Source: an uncultured Vibrio sp. (GTDB taxonomy: Bacteria > Pseudomonadota > Gammaproteobacteria > Enterobacterales > Vibrionaceae). From it: DNA of 64,000 bases. The stretch lies in contig CANNGN010000001.1 of assembly GCA_947504195.1 (NCBI GenBank), forward strand, positions 496,001 to 560,000, read 5' to 3'. Below the pieces are notes generated by a model. That model was not told where the DNA came from, searched no databases, and was given only the letters and a program-made list of their open reading frames with translations. Made by a program: the position numbers and the translations under genes. Position 1 is the stretch's first letter. Each line of letters starts with the position of its first letter. Shown here piece after piece: positions 1 through 8,427 of the stretch.

Positions 1-86
1 CCACCGGTGAGTTGGTCAAAGCGGCTACAGGTGAAACCTTGAATGCAGCACACTTTCAAGCGCATTTGATAAGTCGTTATTTATAG
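1..86 (+). CDS. C-terminal end of an unidentified ORF (cut by window edge)
   Basis: An open frame runs from the window edge to a TAG at 84-86 and encodes about 27 residues ending ETLNAAHFQAHLISRYL. I do not recognise the family. It lies antisense to the last third of the Fic-like ORF on the other strand, so only one of the two can be coding here; the Fic homology does not reach this far, so this fragment may be the real one. A 15-base run inside it (30-44) recurs exactly at 23413-23427, which suggests both are pieces of one gene family. It could be an intact upstream gene or a remnant; the sequence before position 1 decides. Confidence 0.35.
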   Translation, partial: TGELVKAATGETLNAAHFQAHLISRYL

Positions 87-363
87 GCTCAAATTGCGAG
101 TAGCTAAACGTTACTCGCTTTTTATTCAAAAAAGCAAACTTGTTGCCAAGCCACTTCCTATGCCAATCAATAACGTTAGGAAATGTCACCTTCAGATTCG
201 TATCATCCACCTCAAAAACTTTTTCATACAGCTTTGTTAAAAGGATTGCTTCAACGTCATCCATTTCATCAGAATCCATGATGCCTAGCTTATTAGCCAG
301 TACTTTGCCTTGTGACCCGTTTTCGTATCGTGTTTCTGATGAATCGAGTTCGTATCTATTCAT
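25..363 (-). pseudogene. truncated Fic-family protein (N-terminal part only)
   Basis: The first ~75 of 112 residues look like the N-terminus of Fic-domain proteins: MNRYELDSSETRYENGSQG, then a KLGI..SDEMDDVE segment and a WHRKWLGN segment that normally leads into the Fic fold. Fic enzymes transfer AMP or another nucleotide to target hydroxyls using an HxFx(D/E)GNGR motif. That motif is absent: the frame leaves recognisable homology after WLGN and stops at 25-27. Family members are usually 190 residues or longer, so this is a decapitated, inactive remnant. Its last ~20 codons are antisense to another short ORF, which marks the likely deletion junction near position 90-120. Confidence 0.6.
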
Positions 364-442
364 AGCTTGAGATTCTCCTGCTTGGATGCATCTGATACAA
401 CAAAACCTAATGCCTTATATCCCCTGTTCCGTTTTGAATGAA

Positions 443-1369
443 TCAAGAAAATCGTTTTCTAAACTCTCGTGGAGATAACCCGACAATACTAATGAACACC
501 TTTCGAAACGCGCTGATATCTTCGTACCCTACCTGATTACATATCCATTCGAATGAATGCGGAGTACTTTCTAAGTAGTCACATGCTTTTTGTACTCTAA
601 GATGCTGCAAATATTGATTCGGATTATAACCTGTCGCTTTTAAAAACCTTCGTTGCATTGTACGTTCGACAAGATTCGCTTGCTTGGCTAATTGTTTTAT
701 ATACATCGGTTCTGAATAGTTTTTATGCATGATTTGTTGAACCGCAACAATTGCGATATCACCATGACAGAACGATGGATTAAATTGTTGATAGTAACTC
801 TGTTCTCTCTGTGCGGTATCGATGACTAGCGTTTTACCAAGTTGACGTACAACACTTGGCGCTGCATATTTGGCGATTAATTCAAATCCAAGATCCAACC
901 ACGACATCATCCCACCGGCGGTGATTAAATCACCATGATTTACCATTATTTTGTTGCTATTCAGCTCTACCCTAGGGAAACGCTCAGAAAGTTGGTCTCC
1001 CAACGCCCAATGGGTTGTGGTTTCTCTTCCGTCCATCAATTCGGTTTCGGCTAGAATAAACACTCCTGCACATGCTGATGCGAGAACGGCACCTTTCACG
1101 TAGTGTTCTTTTAACCATTGAATAAATGCTTCTTCCGGTGCTAAGTAGTAATCATCGGTTGAAGCTGGAGGTAATAAAATAACTGTTAAACTTTGAGTTA
1201 TAAGATCAGTATGAGGAATCAATATGGGTTCAAATACGACTTCAATTCCTTGTTCCTTACAAATTCTGTTGGCAAGCAAAAACATTTCTTCAAGACCATA
1301 AACGGATGACTTCAATACAGAAGGATATTCGCATATTCCTATACTTATCTTTGTCATATCTATTCTCAC
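443..1369 (-). CDS. GlxA-family transcriptional regulator (DJ-1/PfpI domain plus AraC HTH)
   Basis: The protein has 308 residues. Residues ~6-170 form a DJ-1/PfpI-like (class I amidotransferase-like) domain with the nucleophile-elbow sequence ASACAGVF (Cys100) and a TTHW segment near residue 119. Residues ~208-305 are an AraC double helix-turn-helix, with the first HTH in IKQLAKQANLVERTMQRRF and the second around CNQVGYEDISAFRKVF. GlxA-type regulators usually sense a small metabolite in the first domain and activate catabolic or detoxification genes. It is divergent from an isochorismatase-family hydrolase with a ~100-bp shared promoter region, so that gene is the likely target. The start could also be the Met four codons downstream (MTKISIG). 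Confidence 0.88.
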   Translation of the reverse strand: MRIDMTKISIGICEYPSVLKSSVYGLEEMFLLANRICKEQGIEVVFEPILIPHTDLITQSLTVILLPPASTDDYYLAPEEAFIQWLKEHYVKGAVLASACAGVFILAETELMDGRETTTHWALGDQLSERFPRVELNSNKIMVNHGDLITAGGMMSWLDLGFELIAKYAAPSVVRQLGKTLVIDTAQREQSYYQQFNPSFCHGDIAIVAVQQIMHKNYSEPMYIKQLAKQANLVERTMQRRFLKATGYNPNQYLQHLRVQKACDYLESTPHSFEWICNQVGYEDISAFRKVFISIVGLSPREFRKRFS

Positions 1370-1470
1370 GTGTCGTTTATGACCTGTTTTATGTCATTTT
1401 AGCCTCTAAAGATCATACAGCAAATAACACATAATCTTCTGGATTAAATTTCATTAACTAGGAGTCGAAA

Positions 1471-1989
1471 ATGAGTAAAAAAGCCTTACTTGTCATTGAT
1501 GTACAAAATGACTATTTCTGTGGAGGTAAATTTCCATTGTGGAATACTGAGAAGATCTTGTGCAATATTAAGCAATTGATCAGTCACGCCAATGCAGAGC
1601 ATGTTCCAGTTATCCTTGTGCAACATATATCTCCAACACAAAAGAAGATGGCCAGTTTTTTTGAAGAAGGCAGTGACGGAGCCAATATTCATCCAGAAGT
1701 GTTATCGATATGCCTCAAAGCTGAGGTGGTTATTAAGACGCACGCTGATAGTTTTTATCAAACTAATCTGGAAAGAACACTAAATAAACTCGAGATTGAT
1801 GAATTGTTGATTTGTGGAATGATGACTCAAAATTGCGTTACGCATACCGCTATTTCTAAAGTAGCCGAAAAGTATAAGGTGTCCATTATCGAAGATTGCT
1901 GTACGACTACCGACAAAATGATTCATAACATGGCGTTAAATGCGGTATCAACGCGAGTTCCCCTATTGGCTTTATCTGAGACATTATAA
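1471..1989 (+). CDS. isochorismatase-family cysteine hydrolase
   Basis: This 172-residue protein has the length and order of the isochorismatase/nicotinamidase superfamily. The catalytic triad is visible: Asp10 in LLVIDVQNDY, Lys89 in VVIKTHADSF and Cys122 in GMMTQNCVTHTA, with the cis-peptide region just before the Cys. Such enzymes hydrolyse amides or vinyl ethers (nicotinamide, isochorismate, N-carbamoyl compounds) in the cytoplasm; the substrate cannot be read from sequence. A ribosome-binding site (AGGAG) lies 7 bases before the ATG. The divergent GlxA-type regulator is the probable controller. Nicotinamidase is less likely because the metal-binding DxHxxxH motif is not seen. Confidence 0.88.
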   Translation: MSKKALLVIDVQNDYFCGGKFPLWNTEKILCNIKQLISHANAEHVPVILVQHISPTQKKMASFFEEGSDGANIHPEVLSICLKAEVVIKTHADSFYQTNLERTLNKLEIDELLICGMMTQNCVTHTAISKVAEKYKVSIIEDCCTTTDKMIHNMALNAVSTRVPLLALSETL

Positions 1990-1991
1990 AC

Positions 1992-2201
1992 GTATACGTC
2001 GTTAAAGATTTGGAGAGAATTCATGTGGAGCAACTGCCCATGGGTTCTCGGTTTAAGAAGGTATTGGACAGAAACGTTTCAGTTGCCATGCTAAATTAGC
2101 AAATCTTGGATAACTTCAGGTACGGAAAGTCACTTAACGTAGCGTCCAGTATTACTGGTATGGATCAAGCAGGTTTTTGTGGAACTTACTCAGTAATTTA
2201 A
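1992..2201 (+). pseudogene. decayed ORF with one in-frame stop
   Basis: The frame reads through ~35 codons (..VEQLPMGSRFKKVLDRNVSVAMLN), meets a TAG at 2097-2099, and continues in the same frame for 33 codons (QILDNFRYGKSLNVASS..) to a TAA at 2199-2201. The composition is protein-like on both sides of the stop, suggesting the C-terminal part of a gene that has decayed. I do not recognise the family. It lies directly downstream of the cysteine hydrolase and before a hairpin at 2205-2222. Confidence 0.35.
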
Positions 2202-2203
2202 TC

Positions 2204-2224
2204 AGGGACGCTGATGCGTCCCCT
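2204..2224. terminator. short GC-rich hairpin between convergent units
   Basis: GGGACG (2205-2210) and CGTCCC (2217-2222) form a perfect 6-bp stem with a 6-base loop, extendable by an A-T pair. It sits just past the stop of the minus-strand vWA gene and past the decayed plus-strand ORF. It lacks a long T-run on either side, so terminator function is probable rather than certain. Confidence 0.5.
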
Positions 2225-2227
2225 CTA

Positions 2228-3067
2228 TTATCGAATGTTATTTAATAGCTGAGGCTTACCAAACTGCACGACTTTGCCATTATTTTCGGTAATGACCTTA
2301 CGCCAAAAACGCTCTAGCTCATTAACTGACTTTTGAGATGAATAGTTTTTCGCACCGTGTATAAAGCCGGCACCTACGACATACACATCCATACCGGCCA
2401 AGTCACCAGAAAACCCCGCCGATTGGATTTTGGCGTAGGCCTGCTCTGCATCTAAAGTACGTACACGCCCTTTAGAGTAGAATGACAGTGTTTCAGAATT
2501 CTCCAACATGTCTGAAACCACCAGCAGTATCTTACGTTTAGCCGTCGATTGCGCCACGACCTCGGTGGATACACTCAGCAGTGAACCCACTAGCTCAGTT
2601 TTCGGGAATGATTGCTCACCATCGTTAAACGAGTTTTTCAATTTCACATTTAACATATTGATCGCTTGAGCTTGCTTCTTTAAGCAATTGTCAAAGGATT
2701 GCAAATGCTGACGCCCCAATGAGTTTCGAACTGATGTTGGCATCAGATGATCAAACTTACCTTCAAACGTGATGTTTGTGTACTGTCCGGCGGCTAACGC
2801 TGAAAACGTCACTACAGTCACTTTATTGCCTGGTTTAGCAAAGTTGGGGATTTGCTGATGCACCATTTTTTTGAGTGGTACATCGAGACGAACGGTTTGA
2901 TCAACGAGAATAAACAGCTCAGTTTCAGGCTGATCAATACGATGCTCTGGCACTTTTGCGTAGTCGTAGCAGGAAATGATGTCATTGCGCTGGTTACTGG
3001 CAAACGCTAAGGGTACGCATAGCGCGGCTGTCAATAACGCGACCACAGTGGTAAGAGTCATTTTCAT
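2228..3067 (-). CDS. secreted von Willebrand A-like protein, third gene of envelope operon
   Basis: The protein has 279 residues with a signal peptide (MKMTLTTVVALLTAALCVPLAFA, cleavage near residue 23). The rest resembles a vWA fold: strand TELFILVDQTVR with Asp56 at the first MIDAS position, but DQTVR replaces the canonical DxSxS; a KTEL Thr (~157) could be the second MIDAS element; LLVVSDMLENSE provides Asp186 as the third. Metal-dependent adhesion is therefore possible but altered. Two Cys (33, 128) could form a disulfide. It is the last gene after the OmpA lipoprotein and a polytopic membrane protein, all on the minus strand. Function unknown; I infer a periplasmic partner of the membrane protein. 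Confidence 0.7.
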   Translation of the reverse strand: MKMTLTTVVALLTAALCVPLAFASNQRNDIISCYDYAKVPEHRIDQPETELFILVDQTVRLDVPLKKMVHQQIPNFAKPGNKVTVVTFSALAAGQYTNITFEGKFDHLMPTSVRNSLGRQHLQSFDNCLKKQAQAINMLNVKLKNSFNDGEQSFPKTELVGSLLSVSTEVVAQSTAKRKILLVVSDMLENSETLSFYSKGRVRTLDAEQAYAKIQSAGFSGDLAGMDVYVVGAGFIHGAKNYSSQKSVNELERFWRKVITENNGKVVQFGKPQLLNNIR

Positions 3068-3101
3068 AATGAGGTCCTAACTTGTTCAAGAAAGTTTCAC
3101 A

Positions 3102-3116
3102 GCCCCAATGAGGGGC
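3102..3116. terminator. intercistronic hairpin before the vWA gene
   Basis: GCCCC (3102-3106) and GGGGC (3112-3116) flank a 5-base loop, with partial extension to CAG/CTG. It lies in the 60-bp gap between the membrane-protein stop and the vWA start. Read on the minus strand there is no T-run, so it may attenuate expression or set an mRNA end within the operon. Confidence 0.4.
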
Positions 3117-3127
3117 CTGTTTAACGT

Positions 3128-4765
3128 TTATGGCTGAGAGGATAGTTTGCCTTCAGCTACCAATTCAGCAAGAAGTCGTTTCTTGCGTTCTTCCTCAGTT
3201 TCCTCAAACTGGCTTTGCTCGGCTTGCATCTCTGCCAATAGTTGTGCTTTTAACTCTTCATCAGTTAGCGCTTGACTCACTGGAGCAGATTCGACCACTG
3301 ACGTTGGTTCAACAGTGGAGAGTGCTTCGTTCACGATTGGTGCCGGAGCGACAGGTTTAGGCTGTGAAATAGATACTTGATTTTGCTCGGTAGCCAGAGC
3401 ATTTTTTATTTCCTTGCGGTCATCTTGATTGATGAATTCATAAAAGGTGCGAGCGCTTGAAGTGGCAATAAGGCGCTGAACTTCATCGCTATTGGCCACT
3501 TGAGGCAATACCTCTGCCATACGAGTTTGTAATGATGTCAAAGTGCGTTGTGCACGGTCAGCAATCTCACGAGCCAAATTCGTGTGGTGAGTATTAAACT
3601 CAGCGACGGTTTTGAACTTATGCGTGGCATCGTACGCGAGGCGAGACTCTTTCCCAGCAAAGCCGAACGCGATGCTCACCCATGTGGCAAAAGCTTGCAA
3701 TATCAAGAAGAAAATCGCCATCAAGCCAAAGGTAGCCCAAGATCCTTGTGCCGTGGCCTGACAGATTTCATTGTCTACTTTTTGGTTTTTTGCCGCATTA
3801 TCGTACGCGACTTCTTTTGGTAAAGGCATGCCAGTGTCCGTGGAGCCTTCATCGGCGTATAACGCATCTAAGTCGCCATTGCCATACGAAGGCAAACCAT
3901 CAGTTATTTGCACCGACGAACCACAATTGCTATCTACACTTTGCGCTAACTCTAACGTTTTCAGACGCACAAATGTCAAGCCAATCGCAATAACAACAAT
4001 GAGAATGATAGTTGCTGTAGCAACTGTCCAGCTCTTGTACGCTTTGCTCACATTAAGACGATTGAGCATTCGCTGGTATGGCGGTTCGTTTAAGTCTGAT
4101 GCTTCTTGAATTGTGCCCACCTTCTCACCAATCTGTTGGGTTAGCACCGATTTCTTTGCCTCCCCTGTTGATGCCTGCCAGTTCGCACGGACTTTACCAA
4201 TGAGTTTATTTTTGTGTATCTCGTGACCCATTAGGTGTGTCATGAATGCCAAGCACACCGCAAACATGATAGCAATCAGGTAGGCCATCACCACGCGAGT
4301 GTTCTCACTGGCAGATAGATCTAAATATTGAGCCATTGTATAGCTAAAGCCCCAAGCTTCTAGGCCTAAAATCACCAACAACCCGAAGGTCATCAAAGCA
4401 CTTAGAGGACGTCGCCCCCCCTCCCCAACTAGGTTCAGATAATGCTTACAATCATTGTAAAAATTCTCATCTTTCGAGATACGTTTGTAATGCGGTTTAA
4501 AGTCCTGACACACCTGGGCTTCACTGTGAAACCAACGGGCGCGAGGATCGGTGCCTGGGAACTCGCCTTCTAAAGCAACACCTGTGGTACTATCATTTTT
4601 CGCGAGGCGCTTCGTTTTTGGAAAAAAACCATTATAACGACGATCCAAACGCCATAAATCGATAGCCTTTCTATTCTTGTAGTAAATTATAGCCGCAACC
4701 ATTGTTACAATTAGCGCAGTCAGTGTGCGCAAGTATAGTGAAGGGATGCTATTTAAAAACTCCAT
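3128..4765 (-). CDS. polytopic membrane protein, second gene of envelope operon
   Basis: The protein has 545 residues. Hydrophobic segments lie near residues 10-28, 124-146, 156-180, 246-268 and 345-372. A ~90-residue loop carrying DSNCGSS and EICQA lies between the fourth and fifth. The region between the first two contains a basic stretch. After the last segment comes a ~170-residue tail: helical (HHTNLAREIADRAQRT..), a proline/valine-rich linker (~465-500), then a charged coiled-coil-like end (EETEEERKKRLLAEL). I do not recognise the family. It starts 12 bp after the OmpA-lipoprotein stop, so the two are co-transcribed. By position it could link the peptidoglycan-anchored lipoprotein to the cytoplasm. 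Confidence 0.7.
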   Translation of the reverse strand: MEFLNSIPSLYLRTLTALIVTMVAAIIYYKNRKAIDLWRLDRRYNGFFPKTKRLAKNDSTTGVALEGEFPGTDPRARWFHSEAQVCQDFKPHYKRISKDENFYNDCKHYLNLVGEGGRRPLSALMTFGLLVILGLEAWGFSYTMAQYLDLSASENTRVVMAYLIAIMFAVCLAFMTHLMGHEIHKNKLIGKVRANWQASTGEAKKSVLTQQIGEKVGTIQEASDLNEPPYQRMLNRLNVSKAYKSWTVATATIILIVVIAIGLTFVRLKTLELAQSVDSNCGSSVQITDGLPSYGNGDLDALYADEGSTDTGMPLPKEVAYDNAAKNQKVDNEICQATAQGSWATFGLMAIFFLILQAFATWVSIAFGFAGKESRLAYDATHKFKTVAEFNTHHTNLAREIADRAQRTLTSLQTRMAEVLPQVANSDEVQRLIATSSARTFYEFINQDDRKEIKNALATEQNQVSISQPKPVAPAPIVNEALSTVEPTSVVESAPVSQALTDEELKAQLLAEMQAEQSQFEETEEERKKRLLAELVAEGKLSSQP

Positions 4766-4777
4766 ATTTTCAACTTC

Positions 4778-6283
4778 CTATCTGAGTACTTCGAGCGTCG
4801 TGTCTCGAACGAATTTTTGGTTGTTTGAAGTGTAATACAGGTTCGATAGTTTGGTTTTTCTCGAAGCTGTTTTATCGAAGATAAAATCGGCGCAGGTAAA
4901 GTCTGAGACCTTACGCGACTTAGCTTTCGGATACATTCTCAATAGGAACGATTCAGAGCCTTCATAAGATTCCACTTGCATCTCATAAGCGTAGAATTTG
5001 TTATTTGAAGCTGAATAATTTGGGTAAATACGAAGCACACCGTCACTAACTGTCTGATATGTATTTTTTAATATGGCGGTTTTGGTTAACGCAACATACG
5101 TACTATGCTCTGGGAGTGTAACGTGCCACGTTCCGCCATTCAGCCCTGGGAACATCTCACTGGTTTTGTAGTTATACGAACCGTCTCCAATATCGCCAAG
5201 AGCGATCACACTTGAACGTACCACAGGTTGTGAGTCAACACATCGTGTGAGAACGGGTGAAGCGACAGCTTTCGTCATGAAAAATCCTGAGCTTTCCGGC
5301 ACGCCTAGCATGGCGATAAAGTCGACATCGTGTTGATCGACAGGTACACCCGCGAGTTTAAGGCGGCTGCTGTCCTTAATCGGCTTGACGCTCTTCTTCG
5401 GCTTCTCGACAGGCGTACTGCTTGGTTTATAGCTCACATGCTCTTTTGCAATGACCGTTTGCTCTGGTTCATGCACAACGACATTCTGCAGGCGACGTTT
5501 CTTCGCAGCAGAAATAGCCATAATGTTATCAAGTCGCTTATCCTCTTCCAGGTTCACTGCGTTCATCACATCAATGATTTCAAAACGGCGATTCTTCGCC
5601 TTACCAGATTCGGTCATATTATCAGCAATAGGTTGCGATTCTCCAACCCCTTCAAGAAATAGCCGATTTACATCGAATCCTGAATTGACAAATTGCTGTG
5701 CAATAAACAGTGCTCGCTTTTCAGACAACTTCTGGTTGAACTTCGCAGAGCCCGACGAGTCGGTATGGCCGATAATGTAAACTTGTGAATCGGCATCCAT
5801 GTTATTGAGATAGATTCCAATTAAATTTTTGAGTCTCTTTAATTGCTCTGGATCGCTAATCGTATACTCGCCTGAAGCAAACAATGGCTGCTCTGATGTT
5901 ATAGATACTTGAGACGCCACGACATCATCAGTTGAATCCAGAGAAAAGGATGTGTTTGCTTCATCGTCCATTGAAATACGTTCAAACTCTACATCGAAAC
6001 CGACTTCTTTGGCTTCTGCAGCAATACGCTTTTCGCGAAGTTTTAGGTAAGTATTGATACCACACCCGGCTATTGCACCAGCTACTGCACCACCAGCAAC
6101 ATAACGGCTATCCCCTCCACCAACGATGCCACTGACGATGGCACCGCCAACTGCGCCGATAGTACCACCGATCGCACATGTCCCTAAATCAGACCACTCA
6201 GCGTACTTTAATTCTGCACACCCAGTGGTCGCAAGAGCGACACTCACAGCAGCAGCTGCGGCTGCATGCTTTGCTTTAATCAC
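4778..6283 (-). CDS. OmpA-family lipoprotein with glycine zipper and unknown C-terminal domain
   Basis: The protein has 501 residues and a lipoprotein signal ending in the lipobox ATTGC (Cys22). Residues ~36-80 are a glycine-zipper region (GGTIGAVGGAIVSGIVGGG..), as in 17-kDa/SlyB-like envelope proteins. Residues ~130-240 are an OmpA C-like peptidoglycan-binding domain with IIGHTDSSGS, NQKLSEKRA and the NRRFEI end. A linker rich in Lys/Pro (~265-320) leads to a ~180-residue C-terminal domain I cannot assign (contains GDIGDGSYNYK and LPEHSTYVALTK). It is the first gene of the three-gene operon and presumably anchors the system to the outer membrane and murein. Confidence 0.8.
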   Translation of the reverse strand: MIKAKHAAAAAAVSVALATTGCAELKYAEWSDLGTCAIGGTIGAVGGAIVSGIVGGGDSRYVAGGAVAGAIAGCGINTYLKLREKRIAAEAKEVGFDVEFERISMDDEANTSFSLDSTDDVVASQVSITSEQPLFASGEYTISDPEQLKRLKNLIGIYLNNMDADSQVYIIGHTDSSGSAKFNQKLSEKRALFIAQQFVNSGFDVNRLFLEGVGESQPIADNMTESGKAKNRRFEIIDVMNAVNLEEDKRLDNIMAISAAKKRRLQNVVVHEPEQTVIAKEHVSYKPSSTPVEKPKKSVKPIKDSSRLKLAGVPVDQHDVDFIAMLGVPESSGFFMTKAVASPVLTRCVDSQPVVRSSVIALGDIGDGSYNYKTSEMFPGLNGGTWHVTLPEHSTYVALTKTAILKNTYQTVSDGVLRIYPNYSASNNKFYAYEMQVESYEGSESFLLRMYPKAKSRKVSDFTCADFIFDKTASRKTKLSNLYYTSNNQKFVRDTTLEVLR

Positions 6284-6626
6284 AATTAAGCCCCTTTATT
6301 TCCCGAGAATTCCTAACGTCACATATTTTTATATTTTTATTAACCCATCCAATAGGGAGGCGGAAACAACTGCTATCAAAAGTGGCTTTTCGCCATTGTA
6401 TACACCTAAATAAACTCAAAATGTAACAAAGTGTAGCTCAAAGTAAATACATACTCTAATAGAGAGTATATATCTGATCAATTAGTGACTGAAATTTATG
6501 ATAAATGTCATATTGGGAGCATGTAACAGCTAAAAAAATACTCAGTTTCTTAAGCTCATACAATTGAAGTACTTGATAGCCACTGACATTCTAGAATGGA
6601 TGCAATGGCGAGTAATGAATAACCAC
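6284..6626. other. AT-rich intergenic region upstream of envelope operon
   Basis: No gene seen in 343 bp. The part near 6284-6300 is the leader of the minus-strand envelope operon (RBS AGGGGC just before the ATG). An inverted repeat ATACTCT-N5-AGAGTAT sits at 6451-6469, ~170 bp upstream of the operon start, and could be an operator. The remainder is AT-rich with no recognisable element. Confidence 0.4.
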
Positions 6627-7343
6627 TTAATACTTTGACTTATAGAAACTTTCTAACTTATTTAAGAACTCATATAATTTTTGGTTCATTTCATCATAGT
6701 CATGGCTAAGTAATGCGTCTGGTGCATCAACAAATCGATATTTTTCCGCTTCACTGAGATCATCGTTTTCAATTAACAATGCTACGACATCTTTAGTCAA
6801 CTCCATATGACATTGAAAACCAAAGACCAAATCACTATAAGCAATTATTTGCCGCGGACAGCCTTCACTATACGCAATTAATTGTGCATTAGCTGTTAAT
6901 CCTGGCATATCGTTATGCCAATGACCAACTTTCAGAACGTTGCCAAAATGGTTAAATAACGGATGTGCCAAACCATCATCCGTTAACGTGATCGGAAACT
7001 TACCAATTTCACGCTCTGGGCTATGTTCGTAGTGTTCACCTAAAGCTTCACCAATCAGTTGCGAACCCAAACAGATACCAATCACAACTTTTCCAGCCTC
7101 AATGGCTTTTGATATAACTTTCTGTTCCCTTTTACTATTAAAGTGAGGACATTGCTTTGTTGTGGTTACTGGATCTTGAGGTCCTCCCATTACAATCAGA
7201 AAATCGATATCTTCAACATTTTGTAAGAGAGGTTCACCTTCATATACCCGAGAATAGGTGATGGTATGGCCATGACTTTTTGCCCAAGACTCATAGGCTC
7301 CAGGAGCTTCGAAATATTCATGAATAATAAAGTGGATATGCAT
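6627..7343 (-). CDS. class I glutamine amidotransferase domain protein (GMP-synthase-like)
   Basis: This 238-residue stand-alone class I GATase has an oxyanion-hole MGGPQDP segment, nucleophile Cys91 in GICLGSQLIGEALG, and the His179/Glu181 pair in FGFQCHMEL. Such proteins release ammonia from glutamine or act as gamma-glutamyl hydrolases on small metabolites; with no synthetase domain fused or adjacent, the acceptor is unknown. It is cytoplasmic (no signal). It is divergent from an AraC-family regulator across ~99 bp, so regulation by that protein is likely. Confidence 0.85.
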   Translation of the reverse strand: MHIHFIIHEYFEAPGAYESWAKSHGHTITYSRVYEGEPLLQNVEDIDFLIVMGGPQDPVTTTKQCPHFNSKREQKVISKAIEAGKVVIGICLGSQLIGEALGEHYEHSPEREIGKFPITLTDDGLAHPLFNHFGNVLKVGHWHNDMPGLTANAQLIAYSEGCPRQIIAYSDLVFGFQCHMELTKDVVALLIENDDLSEAEKYRFVDAPDALLSHDYDEMNQKLYEFLNKLESFYKSKY

Positions 7344-7442
7344 CTTTCTACCTTGTGTGTAACGATTGGCTTCAGATGTTATATCAAATCTATATGGCGT
7401 ACTTTATACTAACTGACGACTAATGTAGATAAGCAGACAATT

Positions 7443-8222
7443 ATGCAAGCCAATGATCTCATTCGAGACTTTCCTGATAAACAACTCATAACCAAAACTA
7501 CTACAATGATTTCTGGTTACGTTGATGACTTTCACTCGCATCCATGGCATCAAATAGTGTTTCCTCTTAAAGGGTTATTGCAATCAAACATTGGTGATAA
7601 ATGTGTGATAGTCCCTCACAATGGAATGCTTTATATACCGGCAAACATGGTTCACAAATCCATAGCCATTACTGATACTCAATTTTTAGCAATTTATCTT
7701 AATCCAGAGAAATTGATTCAATATGGAGGTGAGCCTAAGTCTTGTCTTGTAAGCTCATTCATGAAAGAGTTGATATTGTTTTTATTTGAAAATAATACCC
7801 TCTCGCAACCCGAGTCCAATATTACAAATTTACTGATGGTACTACGAGATCAAATAGTGGTTGCAAATAGTTATGAAATACCACTACTCATTCCGACAGA
7901 TAAACGTCTTTTATCTATTTTTGTGCAACTTAAGCAGCAACCCGATTTGTCATTCACATTAAATGAGTGGGCTACAAAGGTGGGAGCATCAGAGCGAACC
8001 CTATCTCGACTATGCTCGAAAGAGTTTACTCAATCATTTTCATTATGGCGGCAAAATATTAGGTTAGTTTTATCTCTGCAATTGTTAGGCTCAAAAAAGA
8101 GTATTCAAGAAATTGCTATGGAATCAGGGTACGCTTCTGACTCTGCCTATATATACGCTTTTAAGAAAATATTTAGGCAGACACCAAGCAAATACCGCTC
8201 TGACTGCTTATACACTCAGTAA
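7443..8222 (+). CDS. AraC-family regulator with N-terminal cupin
   Basis: The protein has 259 residues. The first ~130 look like an AraC-type cupin sensor (FHSHPWHQIVFPLKG; GMLYIPANMVHKS). Residues ~165-255 hold the two helix-turn-helix motifs: TLNEWATKVGASERTLSRLC and IQEIAMESGYASDSAYIYAFKKIF, ending TPSKYR as in the family. It probably controls the divergent glutamine amidotransferase, itself, or both. No ligand can be inferred. Confidence 0.88.
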   Translation: MQANDLIRDFPDKQLITKTTTMISGYVDDFHSHPWHQIVFPLKGLLQSNIGDKCVIVPHNGMLYIPANMVHKSIAITDTQFLAIYLNPEKLIQYGGEPKSCLVSSFMKELILFLFENNTLSQPESNITNLLMVLRDQIVVANSYEIPLLIPTDKRLLSIFVQLKQQPDLSFTLNEWATKVGASERTLSRLCSKEFTQSFSLWRQNIRLVLSLQLLGSKKSIQEIAMESGYASDSAYIYAFKKIFRQTPSKYRSDCLYTQ

Positions 8223-8427
8223 TTTCATAAATTAATTAGATAGTGCTCCATGGATACTCTTTCGAATAACTTCCAGTAAGGAAAACTAATATTGGCCGAG
8301 TAGTCATAAATGTATATTCGTATATAGTGCACCTCTATTCTCACAAAAATAGAAATAACGAATATCTAATACCTTAATAGGTGCATTTAAACGAGAATTA
8401 ATACTCCAATAAAGCTTTTATGAAATA

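Noticed and set aside
8300..8390. GTGCACCT..AGGTGCAT inverted repeat downstream of the AraC gene as a mobile-element end
   Set aside because: No transposase remnant, no target duplication and no second copy in the window.
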